Below are positions 33,250 to 45,195 of a stretch of DNA of 60,000 bases, one piece after another. The stretch comes from Polytrichum commune (taxonomy: Eukaryota > Streptophyta > Polytrichopsida > Polytrichales > Polytrichaceae). Under the pieces are notes generated by a model. The model did not search any database and was not told where the DNA came from. It was given only the letters and a program-made list of their open reading frames with translations. The DNA lies in the NCBI GenBank assembly GCA_950295325.1, contig OX485809.1, positions 7,380,001 through 7,440,000 on the forward strand. Reading direction: 5' to 3'. Both the position numbers and the translations under genes were made by a program. How positions within the stretch are numbered: position 1 is the first letter of the stretch; every line of letters begins with the position of its first letter.

Positions 33250-34234
33250 CGGCACCCCAGAGCCGACATGTACTAAAACTGGTAATCAACTGACTTTCTT
33301 TTTGACGACCCTTAAAAAGTATAGAAGAAGATGAATTAAGTTATGTCATTTCTACCTAATCTTTTCTTTTGACGCTCCATTGCTGGTGATGGGGAGCTGT
33401 AGGATGGGGAGTAATTAGCTCCAGTTATCTGGTGATGGACCTGTTGCTCCCCAATTATCTTGCTCCTTCGTCCAGAAGCTCATGCTGATGAACCTTGGAT
33501 GATAAGTCGAAGTATTACTCCAGCCCTGAGATTGTGGGCCATTGATTCTGTAACATTGATAGGCAGAGTAGTATTGAATCATGAATAGCACATCGGAGAC
33601 TGGAAGAAGATTTGAGGCTACGGATACTTCACGGTGAAGCAGGTCCACTTAGCAATACCAGTTTCACGAATCACTGTAATGTACCTCGACTATGTCAAGC
33701 ACGTTAAATTGTTCATAATTTCCAAGTTTTCTAGAGGCTCCCCTCCCAACATGGAGACACACACCAAACATAATGCATACATGTGTTCTCCTTCCCTTGA
33801 GCCTTATCCCTATCTATATGTAGTATCTGAGAGATGCTTTTGGAAGTCTCAAGTTGTATTAGTGACTGTAGACTGAGGTTTTCTTATCTTTATACATAGA
33901 TCATTTTATTGTACGATCCTCTCTTTTATATAGATGACACCTATCTCACTTCTTGTCCATTGATTGGTTTTCATCTAGGCTCCTTAGCCTTGGTTGTCCA
34001 TCCCTGCAATTTCCCTCCTCCTTAATATTCCATTTTTTATTCCTTCTCTCATCTCTTTTCAATCTTGGCCAAAAATAGTATTTCCTCACTGCTACATATG
34101 TTTCATGAAACCCTGGATGAGCTAAGATAGAAAAGTTGTGAGAATCTTGGAGGATGTTTTTTTAAGTAATCCCTTACGTTTGGAACACAAATCCTAGAGT
34201 TATAATATAAAAATCCTACATCTAGGACATATTA
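33250..34234. other. downstream of the Tubby-like gene, no gene
   Basis: Probably 3' UTR and intergenic sequence. No conserved frame or element recognised. Confidence 0.4.
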
Positions 34235-35759
34235 GGTAATTTATTTATCAATTGCCTCTTGTGTCCTAGTTTCTTTTAACAAACTTGCAAAATGAGTAGA
34301 GAAGAACACATCCTCCATATAAAACGGCTTGATGCTATTGAGTATAATATTTTTCAATAAATCTACCGCATTTACAAGTGGTCTATGTGACAAAGAATCC
34401 GCTAACACATAGTCTACTCTCTTGACACATTGGATCTTAAAATTGATTTTTTGCATCAATTCTATCCAACGACTTTGCCTGAAATTTAGATTAGTTTGAC
34501 TAGTCAAACACCACAACGATTGATGAGAAATTTCATTTTTAAATTCAATACCTAATAGATAGTGATACCAAAATATCAATGCATGAATTATCCTTAACAA
34601 TTATTTCTTATGAATTGGAAAATTCAACTTTTCATTATTTAAATTTCTAGATTCATAAGCAATCACCTGACCTTCTTGCTTCAAAATAGCACCTATAGCC
34701 ATATCACTAGCATGTGTGCACAAGACCAACCCGCCTTTTAAAGGATACATAATCCTCAAGACTAGGGCTTTTGGTCACATCTTTCTTCAAAGCCTCAAAG
34801 CTTACATGATAATTACTTGTCCAAGTAGTCTTTTCAAATTGCCCATTTAGCCAATCCATCATGGCGGTTGCAATCTTGGTAAAATCCCTTATATACTTCC
34901 TCATGTTAGAAATCAATCCCAAAAGACTTCCAACCTCAGTCTCATTCTTTGGCACGGCCCACCTAACCAGAGCCTCAATCTTCTTAGCAACCAAGACACC
35001 TTCATCAGATTACATATGTTAAGGTATTCGATTTACTATGGAATAAATGACATTTGCTTATCTTAGGATATAATTTATGTCTTCTAAAAACTTCAAATGT
35101 GTTCTCAAGATGTCCCTTATGTTCCTTCTCATTTAAAAAACCCACTAATATGTCATCCATGAAAACAAGGGTGAAGACTTTCAAATACGCTTTGAATATA
35201 GTATTTATGAGATTTATAAATGTGGCAAGGGTGTTAGTATGTCCATAAGGCTATACCAAATATTCAATGATTAACACAACTATGAAATGCAGATTTTACA
35301 CTCGGGAAGGTCACTCCTTCTTAAATTAATGCATACACGTGCGTTTAGAACCAATTTATTAGGGGGTTATTTATCTTGTAGAAAAGATTATAAGGTATGG
35401 TATTTTTCATAATAAAGATAAATGCTTGTATTTTGATACATCCTATTAGTAATTATAACTTTTTTGGAGAATCATTTATAAATATCCTATTTTATTTATA
35501 CTGCCAAAAAAAATTTGAAAAAAAAATTGCAATTCAAATAATGTGTTGAAATTCTCCCTCCCGGTACGTAGGTAGAGAACATAAACTCCAAATTGGATAC
35601 GTTGGTTTAGTAACGTTCAAGCCAGCCAGCCTACAAAGTCATCCATTGTGAGGCCAAACCCACCACCCTTAAGCGTCCTAGTCCGGGTGATGGTTTTGAG
35701 AATCACATGTCTTGTATGTATCTTGAAAAATGCTCCCTTTATATCCCAAGGCATTCATG

Positions 35760-35933
35760 TCATTTTGAATCACTTTGTTTAGTAGTAGTAGCCTCTTGGC
35801 TTGGGACCAAATTAGCCTTCTCAAGGGTCCAACCGGCAGCCTTGGCAACACAAGCTCTCAAGGATATTCTCCTTGCACCTTTGATTATCCTCTCCTTCCC
35901 TTTGCCATTGCTAGAGTCCTCCTCTTTCTCCAT
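35760..35933 (-). CDS. LTR small ORF with conserved core (solo LTR copy)
   Basis: A 57-codon ATG frame in the sense orientation of the solo LTR, ending 113 bp before the LTR 3' end. It begins MEKEEDSSNGKGK and ends in a Ser/Thr/Lys tail. The core RRISLRACVAKAAGWTLE aligns with RRGISLRACVAKAAGWTLE in the young element's LTR. Across ISLRACVAKAAGWTLE all 16 residues are identical, while codons for L, R, V, A, K, A, G, T, L and E differ at synonymous sites. The flanking residues are not conserved. Function unknown. Confidence 0.55.
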   Translation of the reverse strand: MEKEEDSSNGKGKERIIKGARRISLRACVAKAAGWTLEKANLVPSQEATTTKQSDSK

Positions 35934-36267
35934 TGTTATATAAGTGATTGATTTTTATCCAAGAGGATGTAAGTGTTGAAAAACACTCCCTCAATGGTTA
36001 ATCACCAATACATTTAAAAGTCACACACACACTTCCCTCCTAATGAATCCAACACTCACCTAAAAGCTAAGATGGCCTAAAATAATTCTAGTATGGTCTA
36101 AATTAAATTTTGCGAAGCAACTAAGTTGCTAGACCTTGATTGATAAATTGCAATCTATGAAAGGCTTAGCCTAACCCACTACCTAGTTAGCTAGCCTAAC
36201 TAATTAAAAGTTAATCTAACTAGCCTAGGTTCATATCCGGGTTAACCCATTTCTAACTACCTTCAAC

Positions 36268-36633
36268 CTTAGCCCAGTTCGGATGTCTAGCAGCTTCTGG
36301 CCTTAGACCAGTTCGGATGTCCAACAACTTCTGGCCTTCGGCCCAGTTCAGATGTCTAGCAGCTTCTGGCCTTCGGCCCAGTTCAGATGTCTAGCAGCTT
36401 CTAGCCTTCGGCCTAGTTCAGATGTCTAGCAGCTTCTGGTCTTAGCCTAGTTCGGATGTCTAGCAGCTTCTGGCCTTAGCCCAGTTCGGATGTCCAGCAG
36501 CTTCTGGTTTTAGCCCAGTTCGGATGTCCAGCAGCTTCTGGCCTTAGCCCAGTTCGGATGTCCAACAGCTTCTGGCTTTCGGCCCAGTTCGGATGTCCAG
36601 CAGCTTCTGGCTTTCGGCCCAGTTCAGATATTA
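36268..36633 (-). repeat. 34-35-bp minisatellite in the solo LTR
   Basis: Ten to eleven tandem units contain 'cccagttcggatgtc.agcagcttctggcctt' in plus-strand reading. Variants are cag/cgg and tag/cgg. It occupies a position in the LTR comparable to the GAGCTGGGTTTA array of the young element, but with unrelated sequence. Confidence 0.9.
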
Positions 36634-38730
36634 AGCACCATCAAGTGCTTCTATTTAATCATAAATTCCACCCTACAATTCTAAGCCTCATCAGTCTAAC
36701 TAGAAAAGTGAACACTATAAATCCAAATACTATAATTCCAATCCTAAAAATCTAAACACTAGAGTTAGGCACTTGTTTATAAATGCCTTGAGTCTAAACC
36801 ACATATCATAATGTAAGGCTAACCTTCAAGACTAATTGGTCTTGGCTAAAAACCTTGCACACACATGTGCATCTCTCTTACTCCACACACACACAAGCTC
36901 CCCCCCACACTCTCACATACTCCCATCTCCTCAAGGGAAGAATGGAGAGGTGAAAAACAAAAAGAAAGAAAGAAAGATAATTGAGAGAAGGGAAGATAAG
37001 AGGAGAGGGGAGGAGAGCACATGAGGGAAGGATAGGGTGAGAGGATTAGCACCTCCAATCACAATCTCTTAATCCCTTCCTCCTAAGTAGGGACTCATCC
37101 CATCCACAAAGCTCTTACATTCCTAAATCAACAAAGTGGATCCTAATGTGGGCATTTAACCCGTGGAGCTCACTTTGCCTCACCTTACTCCATACTCACC
37201 TAGTCAAGGCATCACTTATTGAACTTAACCTTGAAACAATCACACAACACCCCCTAATGTCTAAATTTCAATCCACACCACACTTCATTTTTTTAATATT
37301 TTTGTGAACAATCATAACACTTCAAAGTCTAACTATAATTGGTTTCAAAGAGTTAATCACCACATGTGGGCACCATTTTGGGCTCATATCCATCCAAGTT
37401 TTTTCAACAAAAAATTACCTCTTTTCATCCATTAGCACAGACCCTACCCTAGACCCGCCACCCCTAGTAATTGTTTCCACGCTATTTTATATGTATTAAC
37501 TAGATTGAAGAGGCCATTATATGCGATGGTATTTTAGATGAAAACATGTTTCATTCTTTTAAAAACCCCCATATTATAGGTATGTTTTTTGCAAAATTTA
37601 TCCACAATGAATATATAAGACCTTATTTTTATCAAACGTTGTTTCTACGATTTTCGTTTGTGACCTCTCCGAGTTTTCACAATGTCATAGTCTTTTCTAA
37701 TTTGATTGTATTCAATCCTCAAATTAAAAATTGAAAGCTCCTTAGTCCTACTTAATAGTTGTTTAACTAATTCATAGCCAATGGATATTTTTCTTTTCTT
37801 CATGGTAGACTTATTTAGACCTTTATAATCCATACAAAGTCTCAAACTACTATCTTTCTTATTTTGAAATAACACAAATTCAGCACCCCATGGAAAACTA
37901 CTAGGTTTAATATACCCTTAAGTTATTAAATCGGTTATTTGAATTTTCAATTTAATATTCTCCTTAAAAGAATGTCTATAGGATGCCTTAGCCATCAATA
38001 TCACACCTACATCAATTCGATTGCATGATCTACCTCTCTTTCAACTGGTATCCCTGGCAACACTACAAGAAAAATATCTTGATGTTTCACAAGAAAATCC
38101 TTAACAATTATAGGTTCTTTGCCATCTAATTTAAATTCATCTAAAGTTTTACAAGTATCAATTACAAAGACTTTTTGTTTATTTCTTAAACACCTTTTAT
38201 TTGTGTAGCAAAAATTTAAGGTACTTTAGGTAAAGCTCTCTTACCTTGGATTTTAAAGGATTTGTTATTGGAAAGCTTGGCATGAACCTCTTCATGCTTG
38301 CAAGCAATCCATCCATCCATAACATTGAGCCACGATATTTCCAATATGATGTGGTACTCGCTCCTTGTCCAAACTTCAAAATCTGCAATGGTTTTCGTTC
38401 CTTGCAACACCATAGGGAATTCCAATTATTAACATTCAATTGGGTTCGGCTCACTATTGGCTAAGAAAATCTTGCAAGGTTTAATATTGGTGACTGGTAA
38501 TCCTAACTTTGACGCAAGCTTTGACAACATTAAAGTTATGAGTTGACCATAAATCAATCAACATAGAAATTGATCAAATATCATTGACCCCTTGAACAAG
38601 GAGCATTGTAGGTACACCCACTACTTGCTCTTCACAAATTACAGAAAACAAAAACCACCTCTTTGCTCTTGGACGTGATTAATTTATCTACCTCCACCAT
38701 TGATTGTCTACGGTGTTTTCTAGTTGGTAG

Positions 38731-39556
38731 CTCGAGGGGTGGACTATTCACTAGAAACCTAAATGAAGTGCGTGGGTCACTATGAAATTTAACCCCGTAT
38801 ATATGAGAAATTTATAGAGAGCATCAAATGTATACATATTAATGGTAAGCTAGAAAATGAACTTATGTATTTATACTAAGTTTTTCAATCTAATGTGATA
38901 AATGCCTCTATTACATATACCAAATATAAATCATGAAATAAATATGCCTTTACTATATGCACAATCCACTTTCACTTTCCAATGAGAAAATCATTGAACA
39001 AGGTTTATATTTGGTTTCATTGAGTTATTGTTGGTATTTTATAAGTTATTAACTTTTGTTGGAATTAATTCATAGGATGTGACTTAATGATTGTATCAAA
39101 CAAACAAATACCATAGCACAATAACTTAACCATAATTTGAAGAGCAAAACTCAAAGAACCTAACAAGCTCTTGAAAAATCTCTAGTTTGTAAAAACCTAG
39201 AACCCAAATGTAAACCCTAACAAGAAGGAATAGGGTATTTATTGGGGACTACTACAATATGATGACAATAGATTTAAAATGTAAATTTTATTAAACTAAT
39301 AGATCCATTAGTAAAAAAATCTCTAAACCTTAGGGCCCTTCTTTTGTACATCTACCCTTACTTCAACATTTTGATAGTCTTTTTGATTGTACACACTAAA
39401 GGAAATAATACATGTCCTTATGTATACTTTGTACGCTAATGCTAACGCCTCAAATACTATGTATGCTATGTATATTATGTATGCTAATGCTTCAAAGAGT
39501 GCCCCTTTCTACACTCACGTTAGTTTGCACGTGGTATAAAGAGTCCATCCCTTGGG
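38731..39556. mobile_element. hAT-like non-autonomous element (826 bp) with 8-bp TSD
   Basis: Ends are CTCGAGGGGTGGAC and, read inward from the right, CCCAAGGGATGGAC (11 of 14 match). Flanks are GTTGGTAG (38,723-38,730) and GTTGGTCG (39,557-39,564), an 8-bp duplication with one mismatch, as expected for hAT. Independent support is that on the minus strand the gag-protease reading frame continues across the element when it and one TSD are removed (zinc knuckle, then LRPT, then RKHRRQSMVEVDK). No transposase is encoded. Relatives lie at 6,043-6,272, 40,801-41,312 and 42,077-42,345. Confidence 0.8.
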
Positions 39557-40103
39557 GTTGGTCGCAAACAATCCTTAGCAAGGTGCCTTGACTTGTAACA
39601 AATGTAACACAAACCTTTCTTTCGATGTTATGCTTGGTATTTGAGTTCCCCGTTTGGTCTGTTGTTGTTTTGTCCTTCTAGATATGACAATTCTTGGACC
39701 CTTTCCCAATTCCCAAGATTGTTTTTCACATTGTTGTGATCTCTCATCAAAAGAAGAGTTTTTTTTCTCTCTAGCTAACTTAACATTCGTACTCTCAAAT
39801 GTTAAGGCCATGCAATATGCTTTTCCAAGCGTGTAAGACTTCACAGCCTTAACATAATGTTTGATTGAACTCAAGAGACTTGTAAACAAAAAATAAATAA
39901 AAAATTGTTTGTCTATCAAAAATATTTGGAAAATATTTGACCAACTGGTCAAGCCTATCTTTGTACTCTTGAACTGACAATGCACCGTCTCTGAAGTCTT
40001 TCAAGTGCTCTTTCTTGTTTTGAATGTGGTCACGTACTAAAAATATATTCAAAGAACAACTCCTTGAATTTAGACTACGTCTCCATTGGACCTTTGTTAG
40101 CAT

Positions 40104-40800
40104 CCACAGTGTTGGTTTTTACATAAGTCCACCTAAGGTGGGCTCATTCTCTCAACAACCCAAAAAGGAAAAAAAAGAAAAAGAAAAAGCCTTTTTTCTT
40201 TCTTTCTTTGAAGCTCTCCATTAGACAAGTTTTCCACCATTCCTTAAAATGATAGAAGTGTTTCAGGCTCAAGATTCCACTAGAAAAAGTTGGTTGTTGT
40301 ACACTCTTATGGATGTCGTGCAAGAAATTGTTCTTATCCTTGTTCTCCTCTCTCCACCCTCCATCTCCTTGTTTTCTTCTTTTTCTTCTCTCTCTTGTCT
40401 TTGCCATTTTGTTTGCTTTACTTTCTCTTTTATTTATTTATTAATTATTTTATGGGGTTCTCTCTTTGCTTTCATCTCTTTGTTCACTTATCATGTAGAA
40501 TAACTTATGCCTACCTTAGAAGGATGTGATGAGTAGACAAAGAAAGACGTAGAAGTTGGAGATGAAGGAGACATTGTTTTTTTTTGATAAATAAGTAATT
40601 AAAAAATCACGACCATATGTATGTTTCTCCATAGCCATGACAACGGCTTGGAAGATTGCATCAAGAATTGGTTGAGATGACAACTCAAGGTTGGGAACCG
40701 AGGGAAACTAAGACATGAGAGATGATTGATAATCGGTAAAATATGAATGATGAAGTGAATTTTAGTAAATGCGAATGGTTTTGGGATCCATATCTCAAAT
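40104..40800. other. degenerate sequence upstream of decayed gag
   Basis: The minus strand may include a worn gag N-terminus near 40,144-40,350 (QPTFSSGILSLKHFYHF), but frames are broken. CT-rich and A-rich tracts are present. Nothing else recognised. Confidence 0.35.
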
Positions 40801-41312
40801 TGAATAAGCATTTATTACATATAAAATTTACTTTCACTTTCTAATAAGAAAATCATTGAACTTTTTCATCCATAGCATGTAACTCAACAATTATATCAAA
40901 CAAACAAAGATAAGAGCACAATGACTTAGTCACATTCTAGAGAGCAAAACTAAAAGAAGCCCATGAGAGAGCTCCAACAACTTCTAGTTTGTAGGAACCG
41001 AGAATCCATTCAATGCAAATACTAACAAGAAGACACATGGTAGTCATTGAGGACTATGAATATATGAAAACAATGGATGAAAATGTGAACTGGGTGAAAC
41101 TAGCATGCTTATTGTCAAAAAAAATTCAAACCTTAGGGCCCTATTTTATACATTTATCTTTACTCATAAAAGTTTAATAACATTTTTAGATGTACACACT
41201 AGAGAAAAACAATACCTCTCCCTTCTGTATACTATGTACGCTAATGCCTCAGATAATGCCCCTTCCTACAATCACGTTAGTTCATATGTGGTATGAAGAG
41301 TCCACCGCATGG
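40801..41312 (+). mobile_element. right-hand fragment of the hAT-like family
   Basis: Aligns with 38,947-39,556: blocks 'ctttcactttc.aat.agaaaatcattgaac', 'atcaaacaaacaaa', 'aaaccttagggccct' and 'atgtacgctaatgcct'. It ends near 41,312 with 'gagtccaccgcatggg', the equivalent of the right TIR. The left part is missing. Confidence 0.6.
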
Positions 41313-42076
41313 GTGTTGGAGCCACTTGTTGTGCACAATCTCTATAAGGTTACACGTTGGCATTACTGTACCTTCATGTATTGTCATGTCCTGCACACAC
41401 CATTAAAATTGTAGAAAACCATATATTATGTTATTTAGATGTTCAAATTGAAATGACATTAAAGGGTATAATTTGATAATACACTTACAATTAACATATG
41501 ACCACCCCATTGCTTATAACATAAATTCCAAGCCCCAACTACTCAGAGAGACCGAGATGCCTTCTTTTGCAGCATCTCCAGATAACAACCACCATGAACA
41601 AATCACATGGTACTTAATCTTAGCTTCATTCATTGTCTTAGTGCTTTTATAATCCTTGCATATTTGTTTGTGTTGAAATTGCATTAATGGTTTGATATAC
41701 TTTTGTGTCACCTTATCCAAGCTCGAAGACCAACTCAAAACACATGTGCACTTAGGACTGACTATAGGTAGACCTGGATTACCATATCTATAAAGCTTCT
41801 TAAGTGCATTCCAATTGGCTTAAACACTGTCTGGCATGAAACCCTTGAAGTTTACATTTGACACTTCATTATCCACCATGACATATTTCAACTAAACTCA
41901 TAAGAAAATATTTGTTGCGCCATCCTTATATTGCATGTCACAACACGCAGTTGTCAATACCTCTCAATAATTGTTATTGTACACATGACATGCCAAGGAA
42001 GTCCAGTCCTACAAATGTTTGACATGATCAAACATTATCCACAAATTTTCCACGTCCCCACCAACCTGCATATGCT
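41313..42076. other. intergenic, no gene recognised
   Basis: AT-rich, with short unrelated frames on both strands; none has a recognisable domain. Confidence 0.4.
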
Positions 42077-42345
42077 TCACCTAGGGGGTGGACTCTTCAT
42101 TGGAAACCTAAATGATTTGCGTGGATCATTATAAAATTAAACCCCTTATATATGAGAAGTTTATAAAGGAAAAATATATATACGTACCAATGCCATGTTG
42201 GAAAATGGATTCATGTATTTATATTAAGTTTTTTAATGTAATGTGATAAATGCCACCACTAAGTATGCAAAACGTAAATCATGAATTAAGTAAACCTTTC
42301 TTACATATAAAATCTACTTTCACTTCCTAAGGTTGAAGAAAAAAA
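42077..42345 (+). mobile_element. left-hand fragment of the hAT-like family
   Basis: Begins CCTAGGGGGTGGACTCTTC and follows the left ~215 bp of the 38,731 element (aaccccttatatatgagaag; gtaatgtgataaatgcca). It fades after 'ctactttcacttcctaa'. No right TIR is nearby, so it is truncated. Confidence 0.6.
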
Positions 42346-44219
42346 TTTCATTTAAAATGTAATATATGAAAGAATGTTAAACTCTAAATCCTTTCAACAA
42401 CAACGAGTATAAGAACCATTTCATAATCAACCAAAAAAATGTGATTATAATAAGTCAATTTGATTTGTAATTCTCACACACTACCTTTATCCGCTCCATC
42501 GTAGTGACATACTCCATTTCATAAATTTTCTTGTAAAGATATATGTATTCAATACTTAGCCACTATTAGCAAAAAAATGTAAACATTAGATTCAAATAAT
42601 GAAAAATAAATTGAAATATAAATATTGAAGACCAATAAGAAATAAAACGTTATGAAGTAAGCATTATAAATGAATAAATAATTTAAATGAATATGGAAAT
42701 ACTTACATTTTAGAGGAAAATTTAGTACGCTGCTATGTCAAAATTGGAGCCACGAATTCATTCCTTGTATTTTCATTTTGCTTCCAATCCTTAGGTAGAA
42801 CTAAAATCCCAATTGCCTTGATGACTCTCTTGTTAGTAGAAGAACAATCATGAACTAAAATAGCCAAAACTTGAGAATTGTGTAACTTTTCAAATTTGGT
42901 CACATCAATCATACGCTTGTCCAAAGATATGATTTCCAAAAGCTCTTCAAGCTTATGAGATTTCTGAATGAAAATTAAAATTGTAGGACAAAAACCGTTG
43001 TGTTTGTTGTCAATGTTTTAAGCTTCTAACTTCTCCTATATTATCTTTGTTTTTACCTCTCATTGCTTGAATTATGTCCTAAATTTTTTTCTTGTCCGCT
43101 TCAATGAATTTGACATAACTTTAAAATTCATCTCTTTTGCATTGACCACCATTGAATTTTTTTTGCATTATTCTTGGACGTAGTTGCAACTTTTGGGCCC
43201 GGCTTGATTTGAGAAATTATCATAAGATGGATTTTCCTCATGTAATCATTCAAATAAAATCAATGTTTGAATGGACTATATAGGTACTTCTTTCCTCTTG
43301 CCTTTACAAGACAATGAAAATGTATTTGCTCATTGACAACTTTCATTTAATCTTGCTTCTGTGATCCTCAAAATTGCCCCCAACGGTAATTTGGCTCACA
43401 ATTGAGGTGTTTTAGCAAAATCATTAGATTAGTAATAGGGAAATGTAGAAAAATACCATTTAGATTAATGTACGTTGGCTAGGGTTGTTTTACACTTGGG
43501 GTAAAACTCTTGGGCAAGTAGAAATTAGAAACCGAAGAAATAAAAAGGAAATGCCCTTTACTCGAATCGGAAGTGTGAAAATAGTGGGCTAGTAAGCAGG
43601 TAGGTTAAGTTAGGAACAACTAATTCAAACAAACAAAAATCAAGCGGCGGCAAAAAACAAGTATAATTCCGGAAGCGGCCAAAAAAAAAATGACAACTAC
43701 GAGTGTAAGAGATCTTGCCAACTAGGGCAAGGGGCCATGTTGCCACCTTTGTCAACTAAGAATGAAGTTTAAACATAAATGAAAAAGCCGTTCTAAGTGT
43801 TTGAGCAAGTGGGGTGCGAGGTGACATCTCTTCCCTATATTTACCTTCGAGGGCTTGGTTGCCACCGGTCAAGGAACGGAACCCCTCGGTGAACAGAAGG
43901 AAGAAGGGGCCCAACCCTTCATTTGAAGGGTGATAAAAACCCCTCTTTCCCTTTCAATCATCTCTCTGAATTTTCATTTTAGAACGGCAAAGTCCTCTAG
44001 AATTTTATTTAAAATAAGAAAACATTCTCATTCATTCAATATAGACATAAGTTAAAATTCTTATAGCTAGAACTCTTGAGAGAAGATAGTGTATTTTTTG
44101 AACACACCCTTAAGTAGCTGTGTCACTTCCAATCGAATGTAATGGACACAAAAGTTAGAATTTAGTCTTTAGATTTTGAATGAATCTAATCCTATATGTT
44201 AGCTTTCCAAAAAACCTAA
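42346..44219. other. intergenic, no gene recognised
   Basis: AT-rich. The longest frame (42,733-42,939, minus, 68 codons) shows no domain I recognise. Possibly further relics of old elements. Confidence 0.35.
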
Positions 44220-44325
44220 TGTCGTGTAAACTAAGATCGTTAAACACAACAGATTGAGTGTCGTCATCAACATCAATTAGCAAAATAAATATAGCAAACT
44301 AATATGCTAAACAACCACCTCTTCA
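44220..44325. repeat. 106-bp direct repeat A, copy 1
   Basis: Plus strand starts TGTCGTGTAAACTAAG and ends CCACCTCTTCA, so it is TG...CA bounded like a tiny LTR. The 44,764-44,869 copy has the same length and about five substitutions. The pair brackets the left 433-bp LTR. Nature unresolved. Confidence 0.7.
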
Positions 44326-44328
44326 AGA

Positions 44329-44761
44329 TGAGGGTTTCTCTTTTTCCAAGCTCAAGAAACTAAGAAGTCTCCTTACAAAGCTTAAGAAATTCTAAAATTC
44401 ACACACAAGAGTCAAGCTATCTCTCACTCCACAAAGGGAGAATCCAAGAGTGCAAGTGATGGAGAAAGAATGCAAAGGCTTTACTCATGATCTACTACAC
44501 CATAGCCATAAGATAGCGACAACAAGCTCTCTCTCTCTCAAAACACATTCACAAGACTTGACTTGACAACAATGGCAAGTCAAGATGCCTTCCTCTCCAC
44601 ATAACCCCAATCCTATGTGGATTTCATCCATGGAGTGGATGAACAACTAATTAGGACTCCCAATGGAGTCCATAATCCATCCAAATACACATGGACTCCT
44701 AATGGAGTCCATTTACTCCTAATTTGACGTGACTTAGCCCCTGATGTCGCCTCACGTGACA
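44329..44761 (-). repeat. 433-bp LTR (3' LTR of methyltransferase element)
   Basis: Plus strand TGAGGGTTTCTC...CTCACGTGACA. Near-identical to 53,301-53,733. Flanked on both sides by the 106-bp repeat A, which the right-hand LTR lacks. Confidence 0.75.
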
Positions 44762-44763
44762 GC

Positions 44764-44869
44764 TGTCGTGTAAACTAAGATCGTTAAACACAACAGATCA
44801 AGTGTCGTCATGAACATCAATTAGAAAAATAAATATAGCAAACTAATATGCTAAAGAACCACCTCTTCA
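44764..44869. repeat. 106-bp direct repeat A, copy 2
   Basis: Second copy of repeat A. On the minus strand it starts TGAAGAGGTGG four bases after a run of seven G (44,874-44,880), and ends ACACGACA. About five substitutions separate it from copy 1, proportionally more than separate the two 433-bp LTRs. Confidence 0.7.
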
Positions 44870-44873
44870 AGTG

Positions 44874-44880
44874 CCCCCCC
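44874..44880 (-). other. candidate polypurine tract
   Basis: Seven consecutive G on the minus strand, at the 3' end of the internal region. It is adjacent to repeat A rather than to the 433-bp LTR, which leaves the true 3' LTR boundary open. Confidence 0.35.
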
Positions 44881-45195
44881 TAGCAGATAAGGAGCCCTTC
44901 CAATCGGCTAGGAACAAACACACTCATCGGTAGAGGTGTTGAACATGATGAAGTTGTTGCTACATCTGTACAACCCAATTGGGTAGTGGTAATCTAAGGA
45001 ATTAAATTCATGATTGAAGAAGTAACCCAAGAATTGTAGGCTGGGTGCAATGTGAGCCCCATCCTTAATCGCCTTCAACAATTTATGTTGAATTATTTGA
45101 TAACTCTCCCAATGTGATTTTCAATCCCATAAAACTTCCGACCAACTAGATAACAACTTCACCACTAAGACATGTGGCAAACATACACAAAGTCC

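Larger units (their letters stand above)
35647..37388 (-). mobile_element. solo LTR of a Tat-like element, inserted in RT
   Basis: On the minus strand it starts TATGAGCCCAAAATGGTGCC and ends GGTTTGGCCTCACA, preceded by the AAGGGTGG signature common to the other LTRs here. A perfect target duplication TCCAT flanks it (35,642-35,646 and 37,389-37,393). There is no internal region, so it is a solo LTR of 1,742 bp. It interrupts the RT of the older minus-strand Ty3 remnant: the RT N-terminus lies at 37.6-37.9 kb and the FMDDI region near 35.1 kb. Confidence 0.9.
34235..40103 (-). pseudogene. decayed Ty3/gypsy gag-pol, minus strand, split by insertions
   Basis: Fragments occur in the correct order on the minus strand. 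Gag ends at 39,610-40,103 (EYKDRLDQLVKYFP-like), with a zinc knuckle C-x2-C-x4-H-x4-C at 39,568-39,609. A protease-region remnant lies at 38,200-38,450. The RT N-terminus is at 37,645-37,875 (LRLCMDYKGLNK). The RT palm at ~35,040-35,260 spells FMDDI when two frames are combined. The connection and RNase H lie at 34,235-34,994, ending LADSLSHRP. No integrase is found. Frames are broken by stops and indels. The solo LTR at 35,647 sits inside RT and the hAT-like element at 38,731 just after the zinc knuckle. This is the oldest retroelement layer here and is non-functional. Confidence 0.85.

Noticed and set aside
36268-36633. CRISPR-like array
   Set aside because: Units are contiguous tandem repeats without unique spacers, inside a plant LTR.
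42733-42939. 68-aa minus ORF as a gene
   Set aside because: No domain, no neighbours in frame, and it lies in a region of decayed elements.
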